Assembly: GCF_011927795.1 (NCBI RefSeq) | Contig: NZ_JAATJJ010000001.1 | Location: 2,481,062 to 2,545,061, forward strand | DNA length: 64,000 bases | Direction of reading: 5' to 3' | DNA from: Saonia flava | GTDB lineage: Bacteria; Bacteroidota; Bacteroidia; Flavobacteriales; Flavobacteriaceae | Shown here: one piece after another, positions 39,453-49,546 of the stretch | How positions within the stretch are numbered: the stretch's first letter is position 1 | Layout of the letters: every line of letters begins with the position of its first letter | The notes under the pieces: model-generated | Told to the model about the DNA's origin: nothing | What the model saw: the letters and a program-made list of their open reading frames with translations, nothing else | Databases searched by the model: none | Made by a program: the position numbers and the translations under genes

Positions 39453-41582
39453 TTAATTAATGGTCTCTCCATTCCCGACACCTTCCGAATCAGGATTCAC
39501 AAATACCAATTTTCCGTCTTCACTTTCGGTCATTAAGATCATACCCTCGCTTTCAACACCACGAAGTTTTCTTGGAGCAAGATTAATGAGTACGGTTACT
39601 TTTTTACCCACAATATCTTCAGGAGAAAAACTTTCCGCAATGCCCGAAACAATAGTTCTGGTATCTAGGCCAGTATCTACCTTTAAAACCAACAACTTAT
39701 CCGCTTTGGGCATTTTTTCAGCTTCCATTATGGTTCCTACCCGGATATCTAATTTTGAAAAATCTTCAAAAGAGATTGTGTCTTTTTGTGGCATAAGTTT
39801 TTTGCTTTTTTGGTTAGCTATTTTTGTTGAGGCAGTATTGACTTTTTTTGTGGCTTTCAGTTTGTCTAACTGTGCCTGTATCTCTTGGTCTTCAACTTTA
39901 CAGAACAATAATTCCGCTTTATTTATTTGATGCCCTGCAGGAAGTAAGGTCTCTTGGGTGGAAACACCCTCCCAGCTTAGAGGTTTCTCACTTTCGTTCG
40001 AAAAGACATTAAGGATGTTTTTAAGTTTAACAGAAGTAAACGGCAAAAAGGGCTCACTTAAAACAGAAAGTGCCGTTGTAACCTGGAGCGCAACAAACAT
40101 TATTGTTTGGACTCGTTCTTCATTTGTCTTTATTAATTTCCAAGGCTCTTCATCGGCCAAATATTTATTTCCCAAACGGGCCAAGTTCATTAATTCCTGC
40201 CCTGCTTCCCTAAAACGGTATCGTTCTATGGAACTGGAAATAATCCCAGGATATTTTCTTAATTGTTCTAGCGTTTCTTTATCCACTTCAGAAAATTTCC
40301 CTGCTGCGGGTACTTTTCCACCATAATACTTATCGGTTAGGACGGCAACCCTGTTTACAAAATTGCCAAAAATTGCAACCAGTTCATTGTTATTGCGAGC
40401 TTGGAAATCTTTCCAAGTAAAGTCATTGTCCTTTGTTTCTGGTGCATTTGCTGTAAGGGTATATCTAAGGACATCCTGCATATCTGGAAAATCTTCCAAA
40501 TACTCATGCAACCATACGGCCCAGTTTTTGGAGGTGGACAATTTGTTTCCCTCAAGATTTAAAAACTCATTGGCGGGCACATTTTCTGGTAGGATATAAT
40601 CGCCATGTCCTTTTAACATGGAAGGGAAAATAATACAGTGAAAAACAATATTGTCCTTGCCTATAAAGTGAACCAATTTAGTGTCAGAATCTTTCCAATA
40701 GGGTTCCCAATCTTTTCCTTCTTTGGCGGCCCATTCCTTGGTGGATGAAATATAACCGATAGGAGCATCAAACCAAACATAGAGTACTTTGCCCTCTCCG
40801 CCCTCAACGGGGACCGGTATTCCCCAATCCAAATCCCTAGTTACGGCCCTTGGTTTAAGACCATCATCTATCCATGACTTACATTGCCCATATACATTGG
40901 CCTTCCAATCTTTTTTGTGGCCTTTTAATATCCATTCCTTTAAAAAATCCTCATATCTGTCCAAGGGCAAAAACCAATGTTTGGTTTCTTTTAAAGTAGG
41001 AACTGCACCAGAAATAGTTGATTTTGGATTGATGAGGTCAGTGGCATTTAAAGAAGAGCCACAATTTTCACATTGGTCCCCATATGCTTCTTCATGACCA
41101 CATTTTGGACAAGTGCCCACAACAAATCTGTCTGCCAAAAACTGTTGTGCCTCTTCATCATACAACTGATTGGTGGTTTCTTCAATAAAATCACCATTAT
41201 CATACATTTTTTTAAAAAATTCTGATGCCGTCTCATGGTGGATTTTTGCAGAAGTCCTGGAATAATTATCAAACGTAATTCCAAAATCAATAAAAGACTG
41301 CTTTATAATAGCATGATATTTATCGATAATGGCCTGTGGTGTAGTATGTTCCTTTTTAGCCTTCATGGAAATGGCAACACCATGTTCATCACTACCACAA
41401 ACAAAGAGAACATCGTTGTTTGTTAGGCGCAAGTATCTACTGTAAATATCTGCGGGCACATAAACGCCGGCCAAGTGGCCAATATGGATAGGGCCATTGG
41501 TATAAGGCAAAGCAGCTGTAATAGTATACCTGCCTGCCACTTGGGTAGGACTATAAGGATTTTTAGGATTCTGAGACATCAA
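39453..41582 (-). CDS. metG: Methionyl-tRNA synthetase
   Basis: This 709-residue enzyme charges tRNA-Met in the cytosol. The N-terminal class I core has the HIGH motif as HIGH in [11 protein letters not shown], a zinc finger with C-P-K-C...C-E-N-C (near residues 150-165) and the KMSKS loop as KLSTSKNW near 345. An anticodon-binding helical domain follows. A C-terminal EMAP/Trbp tRNA-binding domain ([29 protein letters not shown]) fills the last 110 residues. This four-part layout is usual for Bacteroidota. It lies upstream of the secreted protein gene on the same strand. Confidence 0.97.
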   Translation of the reverse strand: MMSQNPKNPYSPTQVAGRYTITAALPYTNGPIHIGHLAGVYVPADIYSRYLRLTNNDVLFVCGSDEHGVAISMKAKKEHTTPQAIIDKYHAIIKQSFIDFGITFDNYSRTSAKIHHETASEFFKKMYDNGDFIEETTNQLYDEEAQQFLADRFVVGTCPKCGHEEAYGDQCENCGSSLNATDLINPKSTISGAVPTLKETKHWFLPLDRYEDFLKEWILKGHKKDWKANVYGQCKSWIDDGLKPRAVTRDLDWGIPVPVEGGEGKVLYVWFDAPIGYISSTKEWAAKEGKDWEPYWKDSDTKLVHFIGKDNIVFHCIIFPSMLKGHGDYILPENVPANEFLNLEGNKLSTSKNWAVWLHEYLEDFPDMQDVLRYTLTANAPETKDNDFTWKDFQARNNNELVAIFGNFVNRVAVLTDKYYGGKVPAAGKFSEVDKETLEQLRKYPGIISSSIERYRFREAGQELMNLARLGNKYLADEEPWKLIKTNEERVQTIMFVALQVTTALSVLSEPFLPFTSVKLKNILNVFSNESEKPLSWEGVSTQETLLPAGHQINKAELLFCKVEDQEIQAQLDKLKATKKVNTASTKIANQKSKKLMPQKDTISFEDFSKLDIRVGTIMEAEKMPKADKLLVLKVDTGLDTRTIVSGIAESFSPEDIVGKKVTVLINLAPRKLRGVESEGMILMTESEDGKLVFVNPDSEGVGNGETIN

Positions 41583-41645
41583 AATATGAATTTGCGCACA
41601 AAAATAAAGATTTTTATGGCGGAGATGCCCACCATTTTAAAAAAG

Positions 41646-41677
41646 AAAAGCCCTTGAATTTAATTTCAAGGGCTTTT
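41646..41677 (-). terminator. Rho-independent terminator of the DUF1800-DUF1501 unit
   Basis: AAAAGCCCTTGAA pairs perfectly with TTCAAGGGCTTTT around six bases. On the minus strand it lies 20 bases after the DUF1501 stop and before metG, and a T-rich run follows. Confidence 0.85.
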
Positions 41678-41696
41678 CTGCATAATTAGGCAAGAT

Positions 41697-43415
41697 TTAT
41701 GAAATCATTACAGATTTACTCATTTTCTGGTCTTGAACCTGTATTCTATAGATATATTTACCTGTTGCCAGTGAATCTCTAACGTTCGCTCTAATATTTA
41801 TTTCTTGAGAGCCCTCCAATACCATTTCATTAAAAACGGTTCCGACTTTTTGTCCCAATATATTGAACAGTTGAATGTCCACATGGGCCGTAAAAGGCAT
41901 TTCCAAATAAATATGCGGAGTACTTTCTGTAGGATAGAAAGGTCTATGTACAATAGTATTTAATAAATCTGGATTAGGTTCCTCACCCATTTCATCACTT
42001 GGAGGTGTATCGGGTAATGTTGGCGGCTCATCACTATAGGCAATGTCCGGAAACTCAACACCACTACAATTAAACCCTAAATCTACGGGCTGATAGGTGT
42101 AACCATCCATAATATGTTGTTCTACCAATGGAATATCGACACATAACCATTCTGCCATTACAGTAGCATAAAGGTTTCTAAAATCCATGGTGTATTCCAA
42201 GTTTCCTCTTCCATTAGGGTTGTCCAATGCGGGATGATCACCTACAAAGGCACTACCATTTAAGCCAGAACCAAAAAATAATGTTGGAGCGGCTTTACCG
42301 TGATCCGTACCATTGGAGCCATTCTCAAATATTCTTCTTCCAAATTCTGAGAATGTCATACTTAATACATTTGTATCCTGTTCTGTACAAGCTAAATCTT
42401 CATAAAAATCTTTGATGGCAACGGACAAGGTGGACATTAACCTTTCGTGCGCTTGAGGCTGGTTACCATGGGTATCAAACCCACCCATGGAAATCATATA
42501 TACTTTGGTTCCTAAATTGCCCTTAATTAATTTAGCTAATAGGGCCAATTGTCTTGCAAAGCCATTATCTTGATATTCAATACCACAATTTAAGGCTTCA
42601 CCACGCTCATAAGCTTCATGGATAAGACCAGAATACTCATAGGTAGTATTGGCAACCCCTCTAAGGAATTTCAATTGGTCACCATACATACAATCGTTGA
42701 ACAAGGTATCATCCAAAGGATATTGTACCCCAGATTCTGCAATTTGCTCCAATTGATCTATGTTGGAAGTTACAAAAGCATAGTTTGTTTCTTCGCCTTG
42801 GAAAACCAAACTGCCATATTGCCCCACTTGTATTGCCGCTGGTGCGGCTGGTGGATTTATTAAATAATCTGGATAAATATTTTCAAAATGCCTACCCATC
42901 CATCCAGTGTTTCTACCAAAAAAACCACTTGAGGATAAATCAGTATTGGCAAAGATATCTGATCCTGTGAAATGGGAGAGACTTTGTCCTTCATAACCAA
43001 CACCATGTACCGCTTTAAACGATCCCTCTCCCCACATTGGTTCAAGAGCATTCATATAAGAGGGTACGCCAAATTCATCTGTAAGCTTTAAAACTTTACT
43101 TTCAGGAATATAAATATTGGGTCTGGCATTGGCATATGCATCATATTGTTCCAAAGGAATAACAGTGCTTAGTCCGTCATTACCACCTGATAGACGTATC
43201 AATATCAGAATATTGTCTGTTTCTGCTGCTGCAATAGCGGCTGCTAAAGGAGAAGGCCCAGATGCGGTAAGCAAATTACTGCCCAACATCATGGAACCGG
43301 ATCCAGCTATTCCCAAAGCTTGTAAAAATGATCGTCTGCTCCAGGTTTTATGTTCTTCATCATGACCTTCGTTGTGTAAGGCCTTGTGAGGATGATTGTT
43401 ATGGGTATCGCACAT
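41697..43415 (-). CDS. DUF1501 protein with Tat-like signal and T9SS tail
   Basis: This 572-residue protein carries a twin-arginine signal (SRRSFLQALGIAGSGSMML, residues about 26-44) after a His-rich leader. The DUF1501 core follows (LILIRLSGGNDGLSTVIPL, MISMGGFDTHGNQPQ, MTFSEFGRRIFENGSNGTDHGKA), with the SGGND and TDHG motifs of this sulfatase-like family. The last about 80 residues (TAHVDIQLFNILGQKV to YIYRIQVQDQKMSKSVMIS) match a type A C-terminal sorting domain of the type IX secretion system. Together this implies export across both membranes, with Tat crossing first. It overlaps no gene but is 11 bases after the DUF1800 gene, so both form one operon. Confidence 0.88.
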   Translation of the reverse strand: MCDTHNNHPHKALHNEGHDEEHKTWSRRSFLQALGIAGSGSMMLGSNLLTASGPSPLAAAIAAAETDNILILIRLSGGNDGLSTVIPLEQYDAYANARPNIYIPESKVLKLTDEFGVPSYMNALEPMWGEGSFKAVHGVGYEGQSLSHFTGSDIFANTDLSSSGFFGRNTGWMGRHFENIYPDYLINPPAAPAAIQVGQYGSLVFQGEETNYAFVTSNIDQLEQIAESGVQYPLDDTLFNDCMYGDQLKFLRGVANTTYEYSGLIHEAYERGEALNCGIEYQDNGFARQLALLAKLIKGNLGTKVYMISMGGFDTHGNQPQAHERLMSTLSVAIKDFYEDLACTEQDTNVLSMTFSEFGRRIFENGSNGTDHGKAAPTLFFGSGLNGSAFVGDHPALDNPNGRGNLEYTMDFRNLYATVMAEWLCVDIPLVEQHIMDGYTYQPVDLGFNCSGVEFPDIAYSDEPPTLPDTPPSDEMGEEPNPDLLNTIVHRPFYPTESTPHIYLEMPFTAHVDIQLFNILGQKVGTVFNEMVLEGSQEINIRANVRDSLATGKYIYRIQVQDQKMSKSVMIS

Positions 43416-43426
43416 AGTAGTAGGTT

Positions 43427-44935
43427 TTATTTTAGTTGAAACTCTGGTTGTCTAGATAGGTGTAGCAATAACAAGTAAACTTGTGAGGGGACTTCCATGC
43501 TTACGGCCAGCATCCAAAGAGATAGTCCGCCAGCTATATAATCTGGCCCATAATAATTTTCTGGAACATCTTCTATTGTAAATACCGAAAGTGCATTGTC
43601 AAAATCTGCTTGAGTCAATAATCCTTTTGGGGTAAATTTATTGATGATTGCCTCAACCACGATTTGTGGATTACTGGTATTGCTATTGGCTGGTCCCACA
43701 GCATCCATGGCCAAAGTTCTAAATTGTTCTGGGTTGTTCTGATAGAAGCTTGCAATAAAGACCTCTATGGTTAACCATCTACCAATCATGAAATTGGTGT
43801 TGATCCATTGCCTATCTCTCTGCCATCCAGCAACATCTACTGGATTGAACAATTCTTGTCCAAGAAGCGGGCAGGCATCAATGGCACTATCAACCGTACT
43901 ATCATCATAGGTGAAATTAGTTTCATTTATGAAATTAAAATAGTAATCCATTGGACTTTTTATAATAACTCCAATGGCCTCATCATCAAAAAAGTGCTCA
44001 CTTTTAAATAATTGTGATAAAACTGGAGCAATGTCAAAATTATTGGCCACAAAAGTTGTTGCCAATCCTGATATTATGGTCTGTGCATTGCCAGCATCAT
44101 CATTTGAGTCTGGGTGAACAAAGAATTCATATAATTTTTTACAGATAAAACCGGCAATTTCATTTGGCCTTTCATTGAATAGGATATCAATTACATCATC
44201 ATATCCCCAGTTTCCCGTCTGGCCCAAAATTGTCTTGGCTCCGGTATCGTGCCTTTCTGGATTAAAAGTTACGGGCATACAACCTTCCTCACCACGCTCC
44301 GTATAACCGCTTAAAGCTCGGGCTGTTTCTATAATATCTTCTTCGGTATAAGCATTTCCTTCACCCAAAGTAAAAAGCTCATACAATTCTCTTGCATAGT
44401 TTTCATTAGGGTTGTTCCCATTATTATAAACACCATCTAAATAGTAGAGCATGGCACTGGTCAACCCTATTTCACTAACAAAATCCTTAAAATTGCCAAT
44501 AGCATGGCGCTGTAAGCAATTTATATAATGGTATAGGAAAGAATTACATTGGTACACTCTAAACTCGGTAACTAAATGGTTGCTCCAAAAGAAACTTAAC
44601 CTGTCTCTAAGGTTATTGTTGAGCATATCATTACCATAAGCGAGCTTCCATTCTTGTACTTGGGCTCTTCTCATATCTCTTGCAAGATCATCGTCTGCAG
44701 GATAATTGGTGTTGTCCCAGTCTGCCCATAGTGGAGCTGGAGTGGGAGCCATGGCAAGCGCCTCATTTATGAGGGTGTCTACTAAAGCAGTGGCGGACTG
44801 TCCAACTGCTGCATTAATGGTCTCAACAGATGCGCTAAAACCTAATCTTCTATACAAATGAGCTGCCTTTTGTTCATCCAGAGGAACGGCATAGGGAGCA
44901 AGTGTAGAAGTATTACAATTAATGAAATATTCCAT
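43427..44935 (-). CDS. DUF1800 family protein
   Basis: This 502-residue protein begins directly with the DUF1800 domain (AAHLYRRLGFSASVETINAAV) and has no signal peptide. Other family segments are RDRLSFFWSNHLVTEF, YARELYELFTLGEGNAYTEEDI and ARALSGYT. The family almost always neighbours DUF1501, and here the DUF1501 gene follows 11 bases later. Function is unknown; the two may form a secreted complex. Because only the partner has an export signal, this protein may travel folded with it through Tat, or its own signal is cryptic. A 226-base spacer separates it from the divergent YraN gene. Confidence 0.88.
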   Translation of the reverse strand: MEYFINCNTSTLAPYAVPLDEQKAAHLYRRLGFSASVETINAAVGQSATALVDTLINEALAMAPTPAPLWADWDNTNYPADDDLARDMRRAQVQEWKLAYGNDMLNNNLRDRLSFFWSNHLVTEFRVYQCNSFLYHYINCLQRHAIGNFKDFVSEIGLTSAMLYYLDGVYNNGNNPNENYARELYELFTLGEGNAYTEEDIIETARALSGYTERGEEGCMPVTFNPERHDTGAKTILGQTGNWGYDDVIDILFNERPNEIAGFICKKLYEFFVHPDSNDDAGNAQTIISGLATTFVANNFDIAPVLSQLFKSEHFFDDEAIGVIIKSPMDYYFNFINETNFTYDDSTVDSAIDACPLLGQELFNPVDVAGWQRDRQWINTNFMIGRWLTIEVFIASFYQNNPEQFRTLAMDAVGPANSNTSNPQIVVEAIINKFTPKGLLTQADFDNALSVFTIEDVPENYYGPDYIAGGLSLWMLAVSMEVPSQVYLLLLHLSRQPEFQLK

Positions 44936-45161
44936 AGTCTTTGGGGCATTTAATAAAATATAGGTTCATAGTTTGGGGCAACTAAAAATCCTTGATTATC
45001 GATAAATTACTTTTTTAAACGTTTATCAGTACAATTAAGTATTTAAAAATCAATATTTTCGATGTTCTACTGGGGAAATTACAATCTAAAGTTTAAAATT
45101 GTCGATGAAGAGGTTAATTTTTCGACCAAATACACACATATTTTACTTTATTTAAAAATTA

Positions 45162-45521
45162 ATGGGAAAAAATAACGAGTTTGGAAAAAAAGGAGAGCAG
45201 TTGGCTGTCGATTTCTTATTAAAAGAAGGGTATTCTATTAAATATCGCAATTACAGGTATTTAAAAGCTGAAATTGATATTATTGCCCAAAAAGAAGAAA
45301 TATTGGCGGTTGTAGAGGTTAAGTCTAGAAGTACTGATTTTCACGAAAATATTGCTGAAACTGTAACTCCAAAGAAAATACAGCTAATGGTATTGGGAGC
45401 TGATCATTATGTGACTGATAATGATTTGGATGTAGAAGTTAGGTTTGATATTGTTACAATTCTAAAAAAAAATGGCAAGTTTGAGTTGGAGCACCTAAAA
45501 AATGCATTTTATCATTTTTAA
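45162..45521 (+). CDS. UPF0102/YraN family endonuclease-like protein
   Basis: This 119-residue protein matches the YraN group: GKKGEQLAVDFLLKEGYSIKYRNYRYLKAEIDIIAQKEEILAVVEVKSR, with the E-x-D-x and V-E-V-K residues of a PD-(D/E)XK nuclease fold. The cellular role is not settled. It is followed 51 bases later by a conserved ACT-like protein, and the two may be co-transcribed. Soluble and full length. Confidence 0.9.
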   Translation: MGKNNEFGKKGEQLAVDFLLKEGYSIKYRNYRYLKAEIDIIAQKEEILAVVEVKSRSTDFHENIAETVTPKKIQLMVLGADHYVTDNDLDVEVRFDIVTILKKNGKFELEHLKNAFYHF

Positions 45522-45572
45522 AAATTTGTTTTATTTATAACAATTTGTTATTTTTGCTCAAAACCAAAGATA

Positions 45573-46232
45573 ATGAAGACCATTTCCTCTGTAGTAGAAC
45601 AATACATTAAGAAAAAACCATTTTTGCAAAGTGCATTGGCACAAGGAATTATAAATTTAACATCCCTTTCCAGAATAGTGAAGCCTGAGATAGAGAGCGA
45701 ACTGGGAAAGGATATTAGAAATGGTGCTATTGTAATGGCTTTGAAACGTCTTTCTGATGATTTGGAATTTAGGGCTACACATAAGATTATAAAAGTTCTA
45801 AAAAATATTGGGGAGATTACGGTAAGGTCCTCTTTAACAGATTATACTTTTCTGGCTTCGGATACAATTTTAACCCAGCAAGCAAAGCTTTTGGAAGCTG
45901 TGAATGCCAATCAGGATGTGTTTTATACTTCCTCTAGGGGAGTAAATGAAATAAATATAGTTATCAGCAATATCTTGGATAAAACAGTTGAAGAACTTTT
46001 CAGTTCTGAAAAATGTACCCAAAAAGCAAAGAATCTTTCTTCAATTACGGTTAAGCTGCCAGCAGAAAATGTTTCTGTACCTGGAATCTATTATTTTATC
46101 TTTCAACGTTTGGCATGGGAGGGCATTGTATTGTACGAAGTAATCTCCACTACCAATGAATTTACTATTCTAGTGGATGATGATCAAGTAGATGTAGCCT
46201 TTAAAACCATTAAGGATTTAAAAACTTTATAA
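45573..46232 (+). CDS. Conserved ACT-like domain protein
   Basis: This 219-residue cytosolic protein has a helical N-terminal half (IKKKPFLQSALAQGIINLTSLSRIVKPEIESELGKDI) and a C-terminal half that resembles two ACT-type beta-alpha-beta units (INIVISNILDKTVEELF; NEFTILVDDDQVDVAFKTI). ACT domains bind amino acids. Similar proteins are sometimes mislabelled aspartate kinase in Bacteroidota genomes. No kinase domain is present. It lies downstream of the YraN gene. Function is unknown. Confidence 0.75.
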   Translation: MKTISSVVEQYIKKKPFLQSALAQGIINLTSLSRIVKPEIESELGKDIRNGAIVMALKRLSDDLEFRATHKIIKVLKNIGEITVRSSLTDYTFLASDTILTQQAKLLEAVNANQDVFYTSSRGVNEINIVISNILDKTVEELFSSEKCTQKAKNLSSITVKLPAENVSVPGIYYFIFQRLAWEGIVLYEVISTTNEFTILVDDDQVDVAFKTIKDLKTL

Positions 46233-46243
46233 AACTTAAGAAT

Positions 46244-47575
46244 CTATTTATTTCTTAAAAACGTAATAACTTCTTTATCTGTTTGGGGTTTTGCCACTAT
46301 GTGCTTATCCTTGTCAAGGATAAAATATGTAGGTGTTCTTTGTATGCCATACTGCTTGGCATAATCACTATTCCACCTTCCCAGGGCAATGGCATGTTCA
46401 AAATCTGAAAGTTTGGCAGCTTCTGGTTTCCATGTAGTTTCGTTATCTTCTAGACCTACTGCTACTACTTTTACCTTGGGATATTTTTTAAGCTCTTTGT
46501 GAAGTGCAGGTAACTCTTTTAGGCAATGTGAGCATGTGCTGCTCCAAAAAACCAAAATATAGGTTGATGCTCCTTTTAAGGTACTTAAGCTTTTGTTGGT
46601 ATTACCATCTTTCCAAGTAATTTCGCTTGCAGTGGCTCCAATCCTTAAACTATTATAAAATTCTATATCATCAATAACTTTGGGTCGGTTGGTCTCATTT
46701 GCCAATTTTTTTATAAGTTCATTAAAAATAAAATCGGAAACGTTGTTCAATTTATCGCCTGCAGCCTGCCTCCATAATGAATGAAAAACATGTAGCTTAT
46801 AGACGGCACTTACCCCGACCATTTCTGTATTTACCCGCTTAACATTTTCAATCATGGCATGTTCCTTTTCCTCTGTATTTATTGTCCCCATGGGAAGAGA
46901 TGTGAATACATAATTGCTTATTTTGTCGGTTAGAAAACTCGAACTCTGTAAAATGGGGTCGGTAAGGTCTAGGGAATTAAAATAGTTCTTCTTTGTATGT
47001 TGAATATATTCCTGAATAGGTTCATATTTTGGAGAAATATAGGGGGAGTTTGCTTTGATAAATTTTTGCGCAATTAACCCTTCGGTTTTTTTCTCGTAAG
47101 CCTGTTGAACACTTTTTAATTTTTCGCCCAATTGAAGAAACACACTTTCATCAGTAATACCTTCTTGGTAGCAATTGATTATTTCTTGTTGTGTAGCGGC
47201 AATTTCAGTAAAGTAATCCCTAAAAGGAATATTTTCTTTAGAGGATAAAAAAGTGACGCCTTGTTTGGAATCAAAATTTAACTGTACATCTTCTTTTCCA
47301 CTGTAGATAATATCAAAATACAGTTCTTCTTGTGGTACCCCATAGACCATTCTATAGGTCCCTGTCGGTGCGTCTTTAGGTATATTCAACGCAAAATTTC
47401 CATTTTGCAGTTTAGTATTTGCAACAAATCTATGATCTCCTGGTTTTAATTCATACGCAATAACCCATTTGTAATCTTTTGCAGGGGAAAAGGTGCCGTA
47501 AATAGAATGTTGCGCCTGTAAACCAAAACTAAATAGGACGACAAGAATGCTAATAATCTCTTTTATTTTATGCAT
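46244..47575 (-). CDS. Secreted TlpA-like thioredoxin-family protein
   Basis: I use the ATG at 47575 (443 residues, MHKIKEIISILVVLFSFGLQAQ), which gives a signal peptide; the longer frame overlaps the CocE gene. The C-terminal 140 residues are a thioredoxin fold with the redox pair in WSSTCSHCLKEL, then RTPTYFILDKD with the cis-Pro. The N-terminal about 290 residues hold a DUF4369-like beta domain (HSIYGTFSPAKDYKWVIAYEL) and helices. It should act as a periplasmic disulfide reductase or oxidase. It is last in a minus-strand unit with a CocE-like hydrolase and a class C hydrolase. Confidence 0.88.
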   Translation of the reverse strand: MHKIKEIISILVVLFSFGLQAQHSIYGTFSPAKDYKWVIAYELKPGDHRFVANTKLQNGNFALNIPKDAPTGTYRMVYGVPQEELYFDIIYSGKEDVQLNFDSKQGVTFLSSKENIPFRDYFTEIAATQQEIINCYQEGITDESVFLQLGEKLKSVQQAYEKKTEGLIAQKFIKANSPYISPKYEPIQEYIQHTKKNYFNSLDLTDPILQSSSFLTDKISNYVFTSLPMGTINTEEKEHAMIENVKRVNTEMVGVSAVYKLHVFHSLWRQAAGDKLNNVSDFIFNELIKKLANETNRPKVIDDIEFYNSLRIGATASEITWKDGNTNKSLSTLKGASTYILVFWSSTCSHCLKELPALHKELKKYPKVKVVAVGLEDNETTWKPEAAKLSDFEHAIALGRWNSDYAKQYGIQRTPTYFILDKDKHIVAKPQTDKEVITFLRNK

Positions 47576-47591
47576 GAGTAAGGGGGTAATA

Positions 47592-49517
47592 TCAATCTTT
47601 AATAATAGGTTGTTGAACCATGAATGCGGGTAGGGTTTCGCAACAATCCACATTTCCACCTGCTTTTACCATAGATGTGCCATGTACTGTAATGGTGGAT
47701 TTAATAAAATCTTCGTCGGTGGCCTCATAGATATTGTCCACATATTTTTGTGGATTGCGGTCAATAAACGGAAACCAAGTACTATGGATTTGAATCATTA
47801 TTTTATGTCCTTTTTTAAAAGTATGCAATACATCTTGCAACCTAAAATTCACATCAGAAATCTCACCGGATACAAAGGGCTCTGGTTTTTCAAAACTATT
47901 CCTAAACCGTCCTCTGAAAACTTCTGACCTTACCAATTGTTGGTAACCACCCATGACCACATTTTTAGGATTATGATCATAATTTTCATGGTCTTGAGGG
48001 TATACATCAATCAATTTTACAATAAAATCGGCATCGCTACCTGTCATGCTTATCTTTAGTTGGGCCATGATTTCACCAGCAATAGTTCTGGGTTCAGTAA
48101 GTTCTTGTGTTTCAAATGTAAGGACATCGGGTCTGCGCGCTGCTTGGCGTTGATCATCACTCATATACCATCTGGGAGTAAAAGTAAGTCCTTCTGTTTC
48201 TGACCTATAGGGCACAGGTTTTTTAGGGTCGCTTACATAACTAAAACTAGCCTTTTCATCTATAGGTTTGTTGATTCCCAATTGACCATTTTCACCAAAA
48301 TATAAGGAAACGGGTTCCACCTCTTTTGGTGGCCAATAGTCAAAACTTTTCCATTCTTTAATTCCTGTATCAAACATATAAGCTTCGGGCAGCTTATCAT
48401 TTCCTTCACCTTTTAGGTGGTGGTTAAAAAAGTTCCGTTCTACCTCTTTTTGATAATAGGTGGAGATACTGTCCCCAAAATAGATGTGGTTGTGTGTAGT
48501 TTTTCCTTGTTCTCGGGCCCAACCCCCATGTGCCCATGGTCCCATAACAATAGTGTTCTTGGCTTTTGGGTTGTTCGCTTCTATACTTTTATATATGGAT
48601 AGGGGTCCGTAAAGGTCTTCAGCATCGAACCATCCTCCTACAGTCATGACGGCATGGTCAATTCCTTTTAAGTGGGGTAGGATATTTCTTTTTTGCCAGA
48701 ATTCATCATAATTGGGGTGTTCTATTATCTGCTTCCAGAAAAAATTATCGCTATGATATTTTTCGGTGATATTTTTTAGTGCTCCCATGTTTAAATAGAA
48801 ATCGTATCCATCTGGGGCAGGATCATCATAAAAACGCATAATTTTATCAATGTACCAAGGTTTTCTTGTGCGGCCTTCCTTTTGATATCCGAATACGGCA
48901 AAGGCTGCCGTATAACTTTCTAGGTAGGCTCCTTGATGATGAAAATCATCAAAAAAGAAATCTGAAATTGGTGCCTGCGGTGATGATGCGACCAATGCTG
49001 GGTGGGCATCTGGCAAGGCTGCCGCAGTGTAAAATCCTGGATAGGACACTCCGTACATTCCCACTTTTCCATTGTTATTGGGGATGTTCTTAAGTAGCCA
49101 TTCAATACTATCGTAGGTATCCGAACTTTCATCGATAGCTGTTTTGTTTTTGGGGTTGTTCCCAGGAATGTTGGGGGTCATATTATCAAATAAACCATCG
49201 CTCATGTATCGTCCACGTACATCTTGGTACACCAAAATATACCCATCTTGCACTAGGTATTTGGAAGGATATGTGCTTGCATTGTAGTCCGTATATCCCG
49301 ATGCATTATAACAGGTACGGTTCATTAAAAAAGGATATTTTTTGCTTTTGTCCTTTGGAGTGTAGACCACTGTAAAAAGCTCAACGCCATCCCGCATGGG
49401 AAGATGATACTCTTTTAAATCGTAATATGATCTTAAATACAGGGAATCTGCATTTTGAGCCATAATAGAGGTACATGCCAACAGAATGGCCAATGCAAAA
49501 ATAAAACGTATTTTCAT
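47592..49517 (-). CDS. CocE/NonD family secreted hydrolase (X-Pro dipeptidyl-peptidase type)
   Basis: I use the ATG at 49517 (641 residues, MKIRFIFALAILLACTSIMAQ), which gives the signal peptide; an upstream start at 49550 overlaps the previous stop by four bases. The alpha/beta-hydrolase domain has the nucleophile in GMYGVSYPGFYTA (GxSYxG), the Asp in VGGWFDAEDLYG and the His in GPWAHGG. A C-terminal jelly-roll PepX_C domain covers the last about 230 residues. Members cleave acyl esters or X-Pro peptides. In the same operon are a class C serine hydrolase (upstream) and a thioredoxin-like protein (downstream). Confidence 0.92.
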   Translation of the reverse strand: MKIRFIFALAILLACTSIMAQNADSLYLRSYYDLKEYHLPMRDGVELFTVVYTPKDKSKKYPFLMNRTCYNASGYTDYNASTYPSKYLVQDGYILVYQDVRGRYMSDGLFDNMTPNIPGNNPKNKTAIDESSDTYDSIEWLLKNIPNNNGKVGMYGVSYPGFYTAAALPDAHPALVASSPQAPISDFFFDDFHHQGAYLESYTAAFAVFGYQKEGRTRKPWYIDKIMRFYDDPAPDGYDFYLNMGALKNITEKYHSDNFFWKQIIEHPNYDEFWQKRNILPHLKGIDHAVMTVGGWFDAEDLYGPLSIYKSIEANNPKAKNTIVMGPWAHGGWAREQGKTTHNHIYFGDSISTYYQKEVERNFFNHHLKGEGNDKLPEAYMFDTGIKEWKSFDYWPPKEVEPVSLYFGENGQLGINKPIDEKASFSYVSDPKKPVPYRSETEGLTFTPRWYMSDDQRQAARRPDVLTFETQELTEPRTIAGEIMAQLKISMTGSDADFIVKLIDVYPQDHENYDHNPKNVVMGGYQQLVRSEVFRGRFRNSFEKPEPFVSGEISDVNFRLQDVLHTFKKGHKIMIQIHSTWFPFIDRNPQKYVDNIYEATDEDFIKSTITVHGTSMVKAGGNVDCCETLPAFMVQQPIIKD

Positions 49518-49546
49518 AGTGAACTCGTATAGTTTAACAAGGATAA

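Noticed and set aside
39436-39481. Longer start of the secreted protein overlapping metG
   Set aside because: The upstream start would run into metG and precede the signal peptide by 15 residues.
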